A DNA stretch of 64,000 bases, from positions 186,001-250,000 of the forward strand of contig NZ_WBVS01000003.1 of NCBI RefSeq assembly GCF_009193305.1, in the 5' to 3' direction. Origin of the DNA: Bifidobacterium cebidarum. GTDB lineage: Bacteria > Actinomycetota > Actinomycetes > Actinomycetales > Bifidobacteriaceae. A model generated the notes under the pieces. It was not told the DNA's origin. It made no database searches and was given only the letters and a program-made list of their open reading frames with translations. The translations under genes and the position numbers were made by a program. Positions 34,043 through 42,374 of the stretch are shown here, piece after piece (the stretch's first letter is position 1; each line of letters opens with the position of its first letter).

Positions 34043-34522
34043 TCAGGCGAGGGGCTTGGAGGCCTTGACCACCACGGACAGCTCACGGCCGTTCGGGGCG
34101 GTGTAGGTGACGGTGTCACCCACCTTGGCGCCTTCGATGGCCTTGCCGATCGGGGAATCCGGGGTCATGATGTCGTAGTCGGTGCCGGCCACGATGTCGC
34201 GGCTGCCGAGCACGTAGGTCATCTCGTTGCCGTTGAGCTCGATGGTGACCACGGAGCCGTTGCCCACGGTGCCTTCCGGAGCGCTTTCGATGATCTTGGA
34301 GTCGCGCAGCTTCACGGTGAGCTCGGTGATGCGGCCCTCGTTCTTGCTCTGGGCCTCACGGGCGGCCTGGTAGCCGCCGTTCTCGGACAGATCGCCTTCG
34401 GCACGGGCCACGGCGATCTTGTGGGCGATCTCCTCGCGCAGCTCGCCTTCGCGGTGGGCGAGCTCCTCCTTCATCTTGTTGTATGCTTCCTGCGTCAGCA
34501 GGTAGACCTTCTCTTCAGCCAT
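34043..34522 (-). CDS. greA: Transcription elongation factor GreA
   Basis: GreA rescues backtracked RNA polymerase by stimulating transcript cleavage. The N-terminal coiled coil (about 10-78) includes ARAEGDLSENGGYQAAREAQ at its tip, with the acidic DLSEN that reaches the active site. The C-terminal FKBP-like domain has GSRDIVAG and SPIGKAIEGAKVGD. The start at 34522 is fixed by AGGAGG; 159 residues is normal. This gene marks the return to core chromosome after the pilus and toxin region. Confidence 0.97.
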   Translation of the reverse strand: MAEEKVYLLTQEAYNKMKEELAHREGELREEIAHKIAVARAEGDLSENGGYQAAREAQSKNEGRITELTVKLRDSKIIESAPEGTVGNGSVVTIELNGNEMTYVLGSRDIVAGTDYDIMTPDSPIGKAIEGAKVGDTVTYTAPNGRELSVVVKASKPLA

Positions 34523-34560
34523 GTTGTCCTCCTGAACTTTACGATCAATGCTGAATGTAT

Positions 34561-34590
34561 AGCAAAAACGCCGGCTATGACACCGGCGTT
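34561..34590 (-). terminator. FKBP gene terminator
   Basis: AACGCCGG/CCGGCGTT stem (34567-34574, 34583-34590) with a T5 tail on the minus transcript. It lies between the FKBP and greA genes. Confidence 0.85.
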
Positions 34591-34609
34591 CCGTCATGCT
34601 GAATATGTC

Positions 34610-35017
34610 TCAGCGAGTGGAAATGATGTCGATAACGAAGACCAGGGTGTCACCGCCGCCGATGCCGGCCTGCGGCACGCCACGGGAGCCGTAGCCGTAT
34701 TCCGGCGGGATGGAGACCACCAGACGGGAGCCCACGTTGTGGCCCGGCACGGTCTGGTCCCAGCCCTTGATGACCTGGCCCACGCCGATGCCGAAGCTGG
34801 CCGGCTGGTGGCGGTCGAAGCTGGAATCGAACGGGGTGTCCTTGCCCCACACCACACCGTGGTAGTTCACGGTGACGGTGTCGCCACGGCGGACCATCGG
34901 GCCGTCGCCCTCGGTCAGCTCAATGGCCTTGAGGCCCTTGGGAGCCTCGTCGGTCGGGAACTCGATAACGGGCGTGGTGCCGAATTCGGCGTTCACCTTG
35001 GGCATCTGTTCTGCCAT
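34610..35017 (-). CDS. FKBP-type peptidyl-prolyl cis-trans isomerase
   Basis: Single FKBP domain of 135 residues: VTVNYHGVVW, FDSSFDRHQPASFGIGVGQVIKGWDQ and a C-terminal GGGDTLVFVIDI with the expected aromatic pocket (Tyr, Phe, Trp, Ile). No signal peptide is present, so it is cytoplasmic. AAGGAGG precedes ATG 35017. It is likely a folding helper. It is followed by its own terminator, so it is separate from greA. Confidence 0.94.
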   Translation of the reverse strand: MAEQMPKVNAEFGTTPVIEFPTDEAPKGLKAIELTEGDGPMVRRGDTVTVNYHGVVWGKDTPFDSSFDRHQPASFGIGVGQVIKGWDQTVPGHNVGSRLVVSIPPEYGYGSRGVPQAGIGGGDTLVFVIDIISTR

Positions 35018-35104
35018 ACGTCCTCCTTGTCAGACACAATGCGCCCTACATTATCACCATTGGCGGAGCGGCGAAAGTCGTTCTTCCCAGTGCGATACAG
35101 CTCG

Positions 35105-36565
35105 CTAGCATTCGACGACGTTGACGGCGAGACCGCCCTTGGAGGTCTCCTTGTACTTGGCCATCATGTCCTCGCCGGTCTGCTTCATCGTGGCGATGGC
35201 CTGGTCGAGGGTCACGATATGCGAGCCGTCGCCGAGCATGGCCATGCGCACGGCGTTGATGGCGGTGTTGGCGGCCATCGCATTGCGCTCGATGCAAGGG
35301 ATCTGCACCAGCCCGCCCACCGGATCGCAGGTCAGGCCGAGGTTGTGTTCGATGCCGATCTCCGCGGCGTTCTCCACCTGTTCGGGCGTGCCGCCCATCA
35401 CCGCGGCGAGACCTGCCGCGGCCATCGAGCAGGCCGAGCCGACCTCGCCCTGGCAACCGACCTCGGCGCCGGAAATGGAGGCATTGCGCTTGAACAGGTA
35501 GCCGATGGCACCGGCGGTGAGCAGGAAGGTCACGATGCCCTGCTCGTTGGCATCATCGACAAAATGCCAGTAATAGTGCAATACCGCCGGAATGATGCCC
35601 GCTGAGCCGTTGGTCGGCGCGGTGACGATGCGGCCTCCCCCGGCGTTCTCCTCGGAGACGGCGAGCGCGAACAGATCCACCCATGCGGCGTCGGAGGATT
35701 CCAACACGACATCCTTGCGCCGGCGGTCCCTGTGCAGCAAATCGGAGTTGGAGGAAAGCCGCTGGTACATCTTCGGGGCGCGACGCGGCACATCCAATCC
35801 GCCGGGCAGCGTGGTCTCGGTGGACGTGCATCCATGGGAAACGCATTCGCGCATCACGCGCCACACATTGTCGATGGTGTTGCGCACCTGGATGCCCGAG
35901 CGGTTGGCCGTTTCATTGGCCCACACCAATTCGGCGATGCTCATGTGGTGCCTGTTGCACAACGACACGAGTTCGGCGCATGAGGAGAACGGGTATGGTG
36001 TCTCCGGGCCGAAGTCGGTCGAGTCGGATTCGTCTTCGTCGGCGAATGAAGTGCCCGCCGGCGGCTTGTCATGGATGCCGATCATCAGATCATCGGGCGT
36101 GCCCTGGCGGATGAAGCCACCGCCGATGGAATACCAGACCTGTTCGTTGACCAGCGAGCCCGCGGAATCGAACGCCTGGAAGCGCATGCCATTGGGGTGC
36201 GCGGCCATGCGCTTCCACAGTTCGAAGACCACGTCACGGTCGTATTCGAAATGGATGCGCTTCACGCCGGCAAGATTCAACGTATCGTCGAGCGCGCAGG
36301 TCTCGCGAATATGAAGCATGTGTTCCGTGTCCACGTAGGCCGGCAGGTTGCCTTCCAGACCCGCCATGGCGGCGCGGTCCGTGCCGTGACCCATGCCGGT
36401 CAGGGCCAGGGAGCCATAGAGCGTGACCTTGACCCGTTCGGTGCGGTCAATCAGGCCATCGTTCTTCAGCGACGCGGCGAACGCGTGTGCGGCGGCCATA
36501 GGGCCCACGGTATGCGACGACGAGGGGCCTACTCCGATGGTGAACATGTCGAGTACGCTGAACAT
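35105..36565 (-). CDS. sdaA: L-serine ammonia-lyase (iron-sulfur dependent)
   Basis: Converts L-serine to pyruvate and ammonia using an oxygen-labile [4Fe-4S] cluster. Single-chain form of 486 residues: the beta domain opens with SVLDMFTIGVGPSSSHTVGP, and the alpha domain has TAPTNGSAGIIPAVLHYY, GCQGEVGSACSMAAAGL and CDPVGGLVQIPCIERNA carrying the cluster Cys. GGAAGGAG precedes ATG 36565. A five-helix membrane protein gene lies 39 bp upstream on the same strand and may share its transcript; a link to serine import is not shown by sequence. Confidence 0.95.
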   Translation of the reverse strand: MFSVLDMFTIGVGPSSSHTVGPMAAAHAFAASLKNDGLIDRTERVKVTLYGSLALTGMGHGTDRAAMAGLEGNLPAYVDTEHMLHIRETCALDDTLNLAGVKRIHFEYDRDVVFELWKRMAAHPNGMRFQAFDSAGSLVNEQVWYSIGGGFIRQGTPDDLMIGIHDKPPAGTSFADEDESDSTDFGPETPYPFSSCAELVSLCNRHHMSIAELVWANETANRSGIQVRNTIDNVWRVMRECVSHGCTSTETTLPGGLDVPRRAPKMYQRLSSNSDLLHRDRRRKDVVLESSDAAWVDLFALAVSEENAGGGRIVTAPTNGSAGIIPAVLHYYWHFVDDANEQGIVTFLLTAGAIGYLFKRNASISGAEVGCQGEVGSACSMAAAGLAAVMGGTPEQVENAAEIGIEHNLGLTCDPVGGLVQIPCIERNAMAANTAINAVRMAMLGDGSHIVTLDQAIATMKQTGEDMMAKYKETSKGGLAVNVVEC

Positions 36566-36604
36566 ACCTGCTCCTTCCTCGCCTGTGTGGCCTTGTCGAT
36601 CGAA

Positions 36605-37195
36605 TCAGTGGTTGGCAATCTGGCCGAAGATCATCACCAACACCACAATACCCAGAACGGCCAGCACCAGCTGGATGGTGAGCAGGGCGAAGGCCGCGGT
36701 TTTCTTCGTGGCGAGCTTGGTGCCATAGGCTCGGGCGAGCAGGAAGGCGATGAAGCCGAACACCGCATAGTTCGCGGTGAGCGCGAGGATATCGGAATTG
36801 GGGAGCACGACGCCGTTGATGGACTGGTCAAGCGAATTCATCGTGGAGCCCATCACGAACATGCCCCAGATGGCGTAGCCGATCAGGCCCACCACGGCGT
36901 AGCCCCAAGGTTTGAATGTGTCTTTGAGATGGATGGTGAACGATTCGGCGCACCAGAGCAGCGCGAAGCCGACCACATAGGTGAATACGACCGCCACCAA
37001 CACCGTTGCCGCCATCCATGGCACCAGGGCGATGACCGGCGCGTTGGTTTTGGGATCGGCGATCATGTTCAGGTAGAAACCGGAGCAGGCGATGGCGCCA
37101 ACGGTGAGCGCAGTGCCCGCGATGATAGCCTGGGCGAGCATGGTGGGCAGTGCGCCCTGTTCGACTCGATCGACCGCGGTCCAGCGTGAGGCCAT
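36605..37195 (-). CDS. Five-helix membrane protein of unknown function
   Basis: 196 residues with five predicted helices (about 20-45, 60-85, 100-120, 135-157, 165-190). I do not recognise a characterised family, though small integral proteins like this are common in bifidobacteria. The start at 37195 is chosen because GAGGG lies six bases upstream and the in-frame ATG six codons earlier has no site. Its only context clue is the downstream sdaA, 39 bp away. Confidence 0.75.
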   Translation of the reverse strand: MASRWTAVDRVEQGALPTMLAQAIIAGTALTVGAIACSGFYLNMIADPKTNAPVIALVPWMAATVLVAVVFTYVVGFALLWCAESFTIHLKDTFKPWGYAVVGLIGYAIWGMFVMGSTMNSLDQSINGVVLPNSDILALTANYAVFGFIAFLLARAYGTKLATKKTAAFALLTIQLVLAVLGIVVLVMIFGQIANH

Positions 37196-37267
37196 AGGAA
37201 TCCCTCGTTTCATCAGACGTTCAACACAACGAGGAACAGGGTAATGAGGGAATGTTTCGAGAAAGTG

Positions 37268-37347
37268 TGCCTCCGACGGGACTCGAACCCGTAAGCCGAA
37301 GCGGTCGATTTTAAGTCGACTGCGTATACCAATTTCGCCACGGAGGC
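37268..37347 (-). tRNA. tRNA-Leu (anticodon UAA)
   Basis: The acceptor stem GCCTCCG pairs with CGGAGGC. The anticodon stem GTCGA/TCGAC encloses loop CTTAAAA with TAA in the anticodon position. A long variable arm (CGCTTCGGCTTA) marks a class II tRNA, and the T-arm loop TTCGAGT is present. CCA is not encoded. It reads UUA codons, which are rare in this GC-rich genome. Confidence 0.96.
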
Positions 37348-37409
37348 GTTAGCCAATAAAGCTAACCGTACTATTGTACGTCACCCTAAGACGATGCGGC
37401 TTGCGGGTT

Positions 37410-37507
37410 GCTGAGCTTCGCTCAGCCGTCGCGGCATAGCCGCGCTCCCTTCGCCTACGGACAGCCCACTGGGCTGTCCGCTTCACGGCTCAGCCCGTCG
37501 GAGGCAC
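37410..37507. repeat. Hairpin cluster ending in an inverted copy of the tRNA-Leu 3' end
   Basis: Hairpins GCTGAGC/GCTCAGC (37410-37426), GCGGC/GCCGC (37431-37443) and a perfect 10-bp stem CGGACAGCCC/GGGCTGTCCG (37458-37480) lie between the tRNA and the ppx/gppA stop. Bases 37494-37507 (CCCGTCGGAGGCAC) are the exact reverse complement of 37267-37280 at the tRNA 3' end. Confidence 0.65.
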
Positions 37508-37513
37508 TCTTAT

Positions 37514-38515
37514 TTACCGTGCAAGCAGACGGCGGCCGTAGTCGAGGACGATGCCGTCCAGAAGCCCGTGCTCGCTGGCCACATAGGAGTCAATAGGCGT
37601 GCCGTGATCCTTTTCGGCGGCTTCGCTCACCTTGGCCAGCACACGGTTCCACACCACGGCGCCGCCACCGACCACGTCAATACGGCCAGGGTGAATCGTC
37701 TTGTATTCGCGGCGTTCGGCGCGGGTCATTGTGAGGAACTTGTCATCCACCGCATACGCCTCTTCAAGGCCCAGTCGGTACCCATCGACCACCGTGTGGT
37801 CGTATTCCTTCAGGCCGATGGCCAACGCGGTCATCGTGGTCACGGTGCCGGATACGCCGATGATGGTGCGGGCCTTGCCGGCGTCCACGTGCTGGAACGC
37901 CTCGTCGATGTGCTCGTCAATGTCGGCGATGGCCTCGGCGATTTGCTCATCGGTGGGCGGATCGTTCTTCAGATGACGTTCGGTCATACGTACCGAACCG
38001 ATGTTCATCGAGAATGCGCCCTGTACCTGAGTGGTCGGCGCGGTGACGCCGTCGCCGCCGATGACCAGCTCGGTGGAGCCGCCGCCCAAATCGACCACCA
38101 GATACGGCGCTTCCAAATCATCACGGTTCACTACCGAGGTGGCGCCAAGGAAGCTCAGATCGGCTTCTTCAGTGCCGGGGATCACTTCAGGGCGCACGCC
38201 GAGGATCTTCTCGATCTCATCTTCGAATTCCTCGCGGTTCTCGGCGTCACGGGTGGCGGAAGTGGCTACGAAGCGCAGACCGTCCACCGGATGTTCGGCG
38301 AGTACGCCGGCGAATTCACGGGCGGCCACATAGGCACGTTCCAACGCCTCATCGGCGAAGCGATGGGTCTTGTCGACGTCCTGGCCGAGGCGAATCACTC
38401 TCAGGATGCGCGGCACCACTTCATGCATGCCGTTGGCGTCCACGCGCGCGACCTTCAGTCGAATCGAGTTCGTGCCGCAATCAATGCCGGCAACAGTTAC
38501 GGAATCCTTGCTCAT
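37514..38515 (-). CDS. Ppx/GppA-family exopolyphosphatase
   Basis: Sugar-kinase/actin-fold hydrolase of polyphosphate or pppGpp. It has the N-terminal phosphate-1 loop GIDCGTNSIRL, the central phosphate-2 loop VVDLGGGSTELV and VIGVSGTVTTMTALAIG. It is 333 residues, the short form without the C-terminal HD domain, like mycobacterial Rv1026. GAGGAGGAG precedes ATG 38515. It sits 33 bp after the DUF501 gene, the usual actinobacterial order eno, ftsB-like, DUF501, ppx. Which substrate is preferred cannot be read from sequence. Confidence 0.92.
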   Translation of the reverse strand: MSKDSVTVAGIDCGTNSIRLKVARVDANGMHEVVPRILRVIRLGQDVDKTHRFADEALERAYVAAREFAGVLAEHPVDGLRFVATSATRDAENREEFEDEIEKILGVRPEVIPGTEEADLSFLGATSVVNRDDLEAPYLVVDLGGGSTELVIGGDGVTAPTTQVQGAFSMNIGSVRMTERHLKNDPPTDEQIAEAIADIDEHIDEAFQHVDAGKARTIIGVSGTVTTMTALAIGLKEYDHTVVDGYRLGLEEAYAVDDKFLTMTRAERREYKTIHPGRIDVVGGGAVVWNRVLAKVSEAAEKDHGTPIDSYVASEHGLLDGIVLDYGRRLLAR

Positions 38516-38548
38516 ATGCTCCTCCTCGTATTGCTTACAGCAGTGTGT

Positions 38549-39112
38549 TCACAGCACCGTGCAACGGCAGACGGCGGGGTCAAATTCATCCTTGACGCGT
38601 TCCAGCACCATATCGCCGATCGGGTTGGCTCCCGGGCCCATCACCAGGCTCTGGGCCAACAGGGCGTGCAGGCATTTGACGCGCACTGGCATGCCGCCCG
38701 CGGACGTGCCTTCGATATGCTCCTCGCTATCGCCCAGACGTGCGGCCAGCTCATGGCGGAATGCCAGATACAGCTGATGCGCCTCACCGTATGCGGCCTT
38801 CAGCTCCTCATCCTCGCCGAGCATCTCGTTGTATTGCTGCATCACGCCGGCGGCCTCCACATGGGAGGCGGCTTTCACGGCTTCAGGACCGGTCAGATAG
38901 CAGGTGGTCGGGAAAGGAATGCCACCGGGCAGCACCGGACGTGTGATCACAGCCAGCGGGCGGCCGCATACGCAACGGGCACCCACAGCCACCATGCCGC
39001 GTGGATAACGGCCCAACTGGCGTTGCACCAATTCGATGTCCTGGTCGGTGGCTGGCTGCGCCATAACGGCGTCGACTAGGGACTTCGCTTTGGCGTCGAT
39101 ATCGATGGTCAC
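38549..39112 (-). CDS. DUF501-family protein
   Basis: Conserved actinobacterial protein of unknown function, 187 residues. It contains Cys47 and Cys49 in ARCVCGRPLAV, PFPTTCYLTGP, and the C-terminal segments GGMPVRVKCLHALLAQ and NPIGD. Its GTG start overlaps the ftsB-like stop (GTGA), so translation is coupled. The conserved Cys and His residues suggest a metal or redox site, but this is inference. Confidence 0.9.
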   Translation of the reverse strand: MTIDIDAKAKSLVDAVMAQPATDQDIELVQRQLGRYPRGMVAVGARCVCGRPLAVITRPVLPGGIPFPTTCYLTGPEAVKAASHVEAAGVMQQYNEMLGEDEELKAAYGEAHQLYLAFRHELAARLGDSEEHIEGTSAGGMPVRVKCLHALLAQSLVMGPGANPIGDMVLERVKDEFDPAVCRCTVL

Positions 39113-39681
39113 TGTTGGGTTCCCTCCCCTGCGGTATTCTGGTCGGTGTTCTTATTGCCGTTCTGGCTACTGTTGGTGTCGCTGCCGGAACTATCGGAGC
39201 TGTTGGAATCGCTGCCTGATTGGTTCTTGACGTCTACGGGTTCATCGGCTTTTTTGAATGAATACGCAAGCTCGCTATACCAGGGCAGCACCTTTTTGTT
39301 CGAATCCTGCGAGGTGCCGGATTCCCCCGATTCCGTCTCCGTGCCGGTCACCGCCTCCGGATGCAGCACGCGGACCGCCTGCTCATCCGGGAACACGAAT
39401 CCAAGACGCTCGCGCGCCTGCGCGGTGACATAGGCCTTGTCATTCCAACGTTTGATGTTGTTCTCGAGCTCCTGTTTCTTCGCCACCAATGAGGCTTCCT
39501 CGCGTTTCAGGCCGTTGAGTTCGGCAAGGTTCAACGCGTATGTGTGGAAGGTGGAGACCAGTTGGATGGTTCCTAATGCCACGATGAACAGAGAGACGAA
39601 GAATGCGATAGGTCCCGTGGCGCTCTTTCTCCTAGTGGACTTGGTTTTGCCGCTAGCCTCGGCACGGGATGATTTGCTCAT
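39109..39681 (-). CDS. FtsB/DivIC-like septum protein
   Basis: A Lys/Arg-rich cytoplasmic N-terminus (about 1-22), one membrane helix (about 24-45), an extracellular coiled coil (AELNGLKREEASLVAKKQEL, about 52-75) and the family ARERLGFVFPDEQAVRVL motif. Last comes a Ser/Asn/Gln-rich tail of about 75 residues. DivIC/FtsB bridges FtsL and FtsQ in the divisome. ATG 39681 lies just after the eno terminator, with little ribosome-site sequence. It is placed between eno and DUF501 as in other actinobacteria. Confidence 0.88.
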   Translation of the reverse strand: MSKSSRAEASGKTKSTRRKSATGPIAFFVSLFIVALGTIQLVSTFHTYALNLAELNGLKREEASLVAKKQELENNIKRWNDKAYVTAQARERLGFVFPDEQAVRVLHPEAVTGTETESGESGTSQDSNKKVLPWYSELAYSFKKADEPVDVKNQSGSDSNSSDSSGSDTNSSQNGNKNTDQNTAGEGTQQ

Positions 39682-39687
39682 GACACA

Positions 39688-39732
39688 TGAAAATACCCGC
39701 CGCATTCGACTTGACGAACGCAGCGGGTATTG
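39688..39732 (-). terminator. eno terminator
   Basis: Long stem ATACCCGC-GCGTTCG with its complement (about 39692-39731, two mismatches), followed by TTTTC on the minus transcript. It abuts the start region of the ftsB-like gene, so read-through would be needed for an eno-ftsB transcript. Confidence 0.75.
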
Positions 39733-39771
39733 AGCTTCAGTGGAATGTCACGCCTTTATGGGCGTTTCAAT

Positions 39772-41079
<1,308 letters not shown>

Positions 41080-41158
41080 TTAAAACGGTTGTGTATCTAA
41101 TGACAGTCATAAGACTAGTGCGATTTGTGGACGTTGTGAACGACACGCCCAAAAATAG

Positions 41159-41172
41159 TGTGAGCGCTCACA
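41159..41172. promoter_or_regulatory. LacI-family operator upstream of eno
   Basis: TGTGAGCGCTCACA is a perfect 14-bp palindrome with the central CG expected for LacI-family dimers. It lies 89-102 bp before the eno start codon. LacI-type regulators (AraQ, MalR1) are known to control central carbon genes in bifidobacteria, so this is a strong candidate site. The position upstream of the likely promoter fits activation better than blocking. Confidence 0.7.
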
Positions 41173-41240
41173 TGAATTTGCCGGCCCGCCATGCGGCCCG
41201 CGGAAAGCGGCTTTTCGCGAGCTTGGCACCGAACCGCGCA

Positions 41241-42188
41241 TCATGCGGCTTCGGTCTCATTGAGATAGTTAAGCTCCCTGTCGCTGAGCGTCAATCTCAC
41301 AGCTTGGAACGAATCCTCAATCTCCTGCGGGTTGCGGGCCGAGGGAATCGTGAACAGCCGCGGATACTGCGCAAGCTCCCAGGCGAGCGTAATCCGCTGA
41401 TAGGAGCAGTCATGCGCCTTGGCGACTTCCTTGAAGCGATCGAACAGATGCTCGTTGAACGGGTCGAGGAACCCGCCGAGCGGCGACCAGCAGACAAACG
41501 CCAATCCAAGCCGTTCGCAGGTTTCCATCGTATGCTCCGGATCGCGATGCACTGGAGAGAACTGGTTCTGCACCGCCACCAGACTATGGCCAAGAATGCG
41601 ATGCGCGGTTTCGATGTCCTCGTTGCCGATGCGGGAGATGCCGACCGCTTTGGCGACGCCTTCATCCACAAGCTGCTTCAGCGCCCCCATCTGCTCCTCA
41701 TAGGGCACCTGCGGATCGTCGCAATGCGAATAGAGCAGATCGAGCGCATCGACGCCAAGACGGCGAGCGGATTCCTTGGCGTTGGCGATCATCGTCTCCG
41801 GGCGGGCGTCGGCCTGCCAACCATAACGGCCTTGCTCATCGAGCGTGCGCAGCCAGCCGGTTTTGGTGGCCACGAGCACCTCATCCTTCGGGCCATGCCA
41901 GCTGGCGAGCGCGTCGCGGACCAGATATTCGCCATAACCCATGTCTTCCGGCTCACCGGTGCCGGGTTTGCTCGGCCGGTAGTATGACCACGCGGTGTCG
42001 AGATAACGTACGCCGAGGTCGAGGGCCCGGTGAATGGTTTCGACGGCCTCGCTGCGATCCGTCGGACGGCCTTCGATGGCGAGCGCCATCGTGCCCATAC
42101 CGAGGCGCGGAATGGTGAATCCGGCCAGTTCGGCGGTGTTGGCAGGATTCGGGGTTATGGCACGGTTTGCGTCAATGACTTCACTCAT
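41241..42188 (-). CDS. Aldo/keto reductase
   Basis: (alpha/beta)8-barrel NAD(P)H oxidoreductase, 315 residues. The catalytic tetrad can be seen as Asp (RYLDTAWSYY) with Tyr four residues on, Lys (VLVATKTGW) and His (LLYSHCDDP). NADPH-binding segments PLGGFLDP and TIPSARNPQEIEDS lie near the C-terminus. ATG 42188 follows TGGAGGC. It belongs to the YajO/YdhF-like group of sugar or carbonyl reductases; the substrate is unknown. It is single, with about 170 bp separating it from eno downstream. Confidence 0.92.
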   Translation of the reverse strand: MSEVIDANRAITPNPANTAELAGFTIPRLGMGTMALAIEGRPTDRSEAVETIHRALDLGVRYLDTAWSYYRPSKPGTGEPEDMGYGEYLVRDALASWHGPKDEVLVATKTGWLRTLDEQGRYGWQADARPETMIANAKESARRLGVDALDLLYSHCDDPQVPYEEQMGALKQLVDEGVAKAVGISRIGNEDIETAHRILGHSLVAVQNQFSPVHRDPEHTMETCERLGLAFVCWSPLGGFLDPFNEHLFDRFKEVAKAHDCSYQRITLAWELAQYPRLFTIPSARNPQEIEDSFQAVRLTLSDRELNYLNETEAA

Positions 42189-42200
42189 GCCTCCATCGTA

Positions 42201-42272
42201 CCCATCGTGCAGCGTCTCACCGGGCAGTGCCCATCGAACAGTGCACAACGAACAATGCCCCATCGTGCAGCG
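42201..42272. repeat. Short direct repeats between the aldo/keto reductase and GH42 genes
   Basis: CCCATCGTGCAGCG occurs at 42201-42214 and 42259-42272. GTGCCCATCGAACA and related GAACA words lie between them. The 186-bp gap has no gene. Confidence 0.55.
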
Positions 42273-42374
42273 AGTCCTTCCACGGTATAGGCAAATATAC
42301 CCGCACTGTGAGTGCGAACAGCCACACGATGGGAACAATGGAGCACGGACGTTATGGAATCGCGACCATTGCCG

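Noticed and set aside
37268..37347. tRNA as an active integration site
   Set aside because: No integrase gene or direct att repeat was found; the only copy of the tRNA end is inverted.
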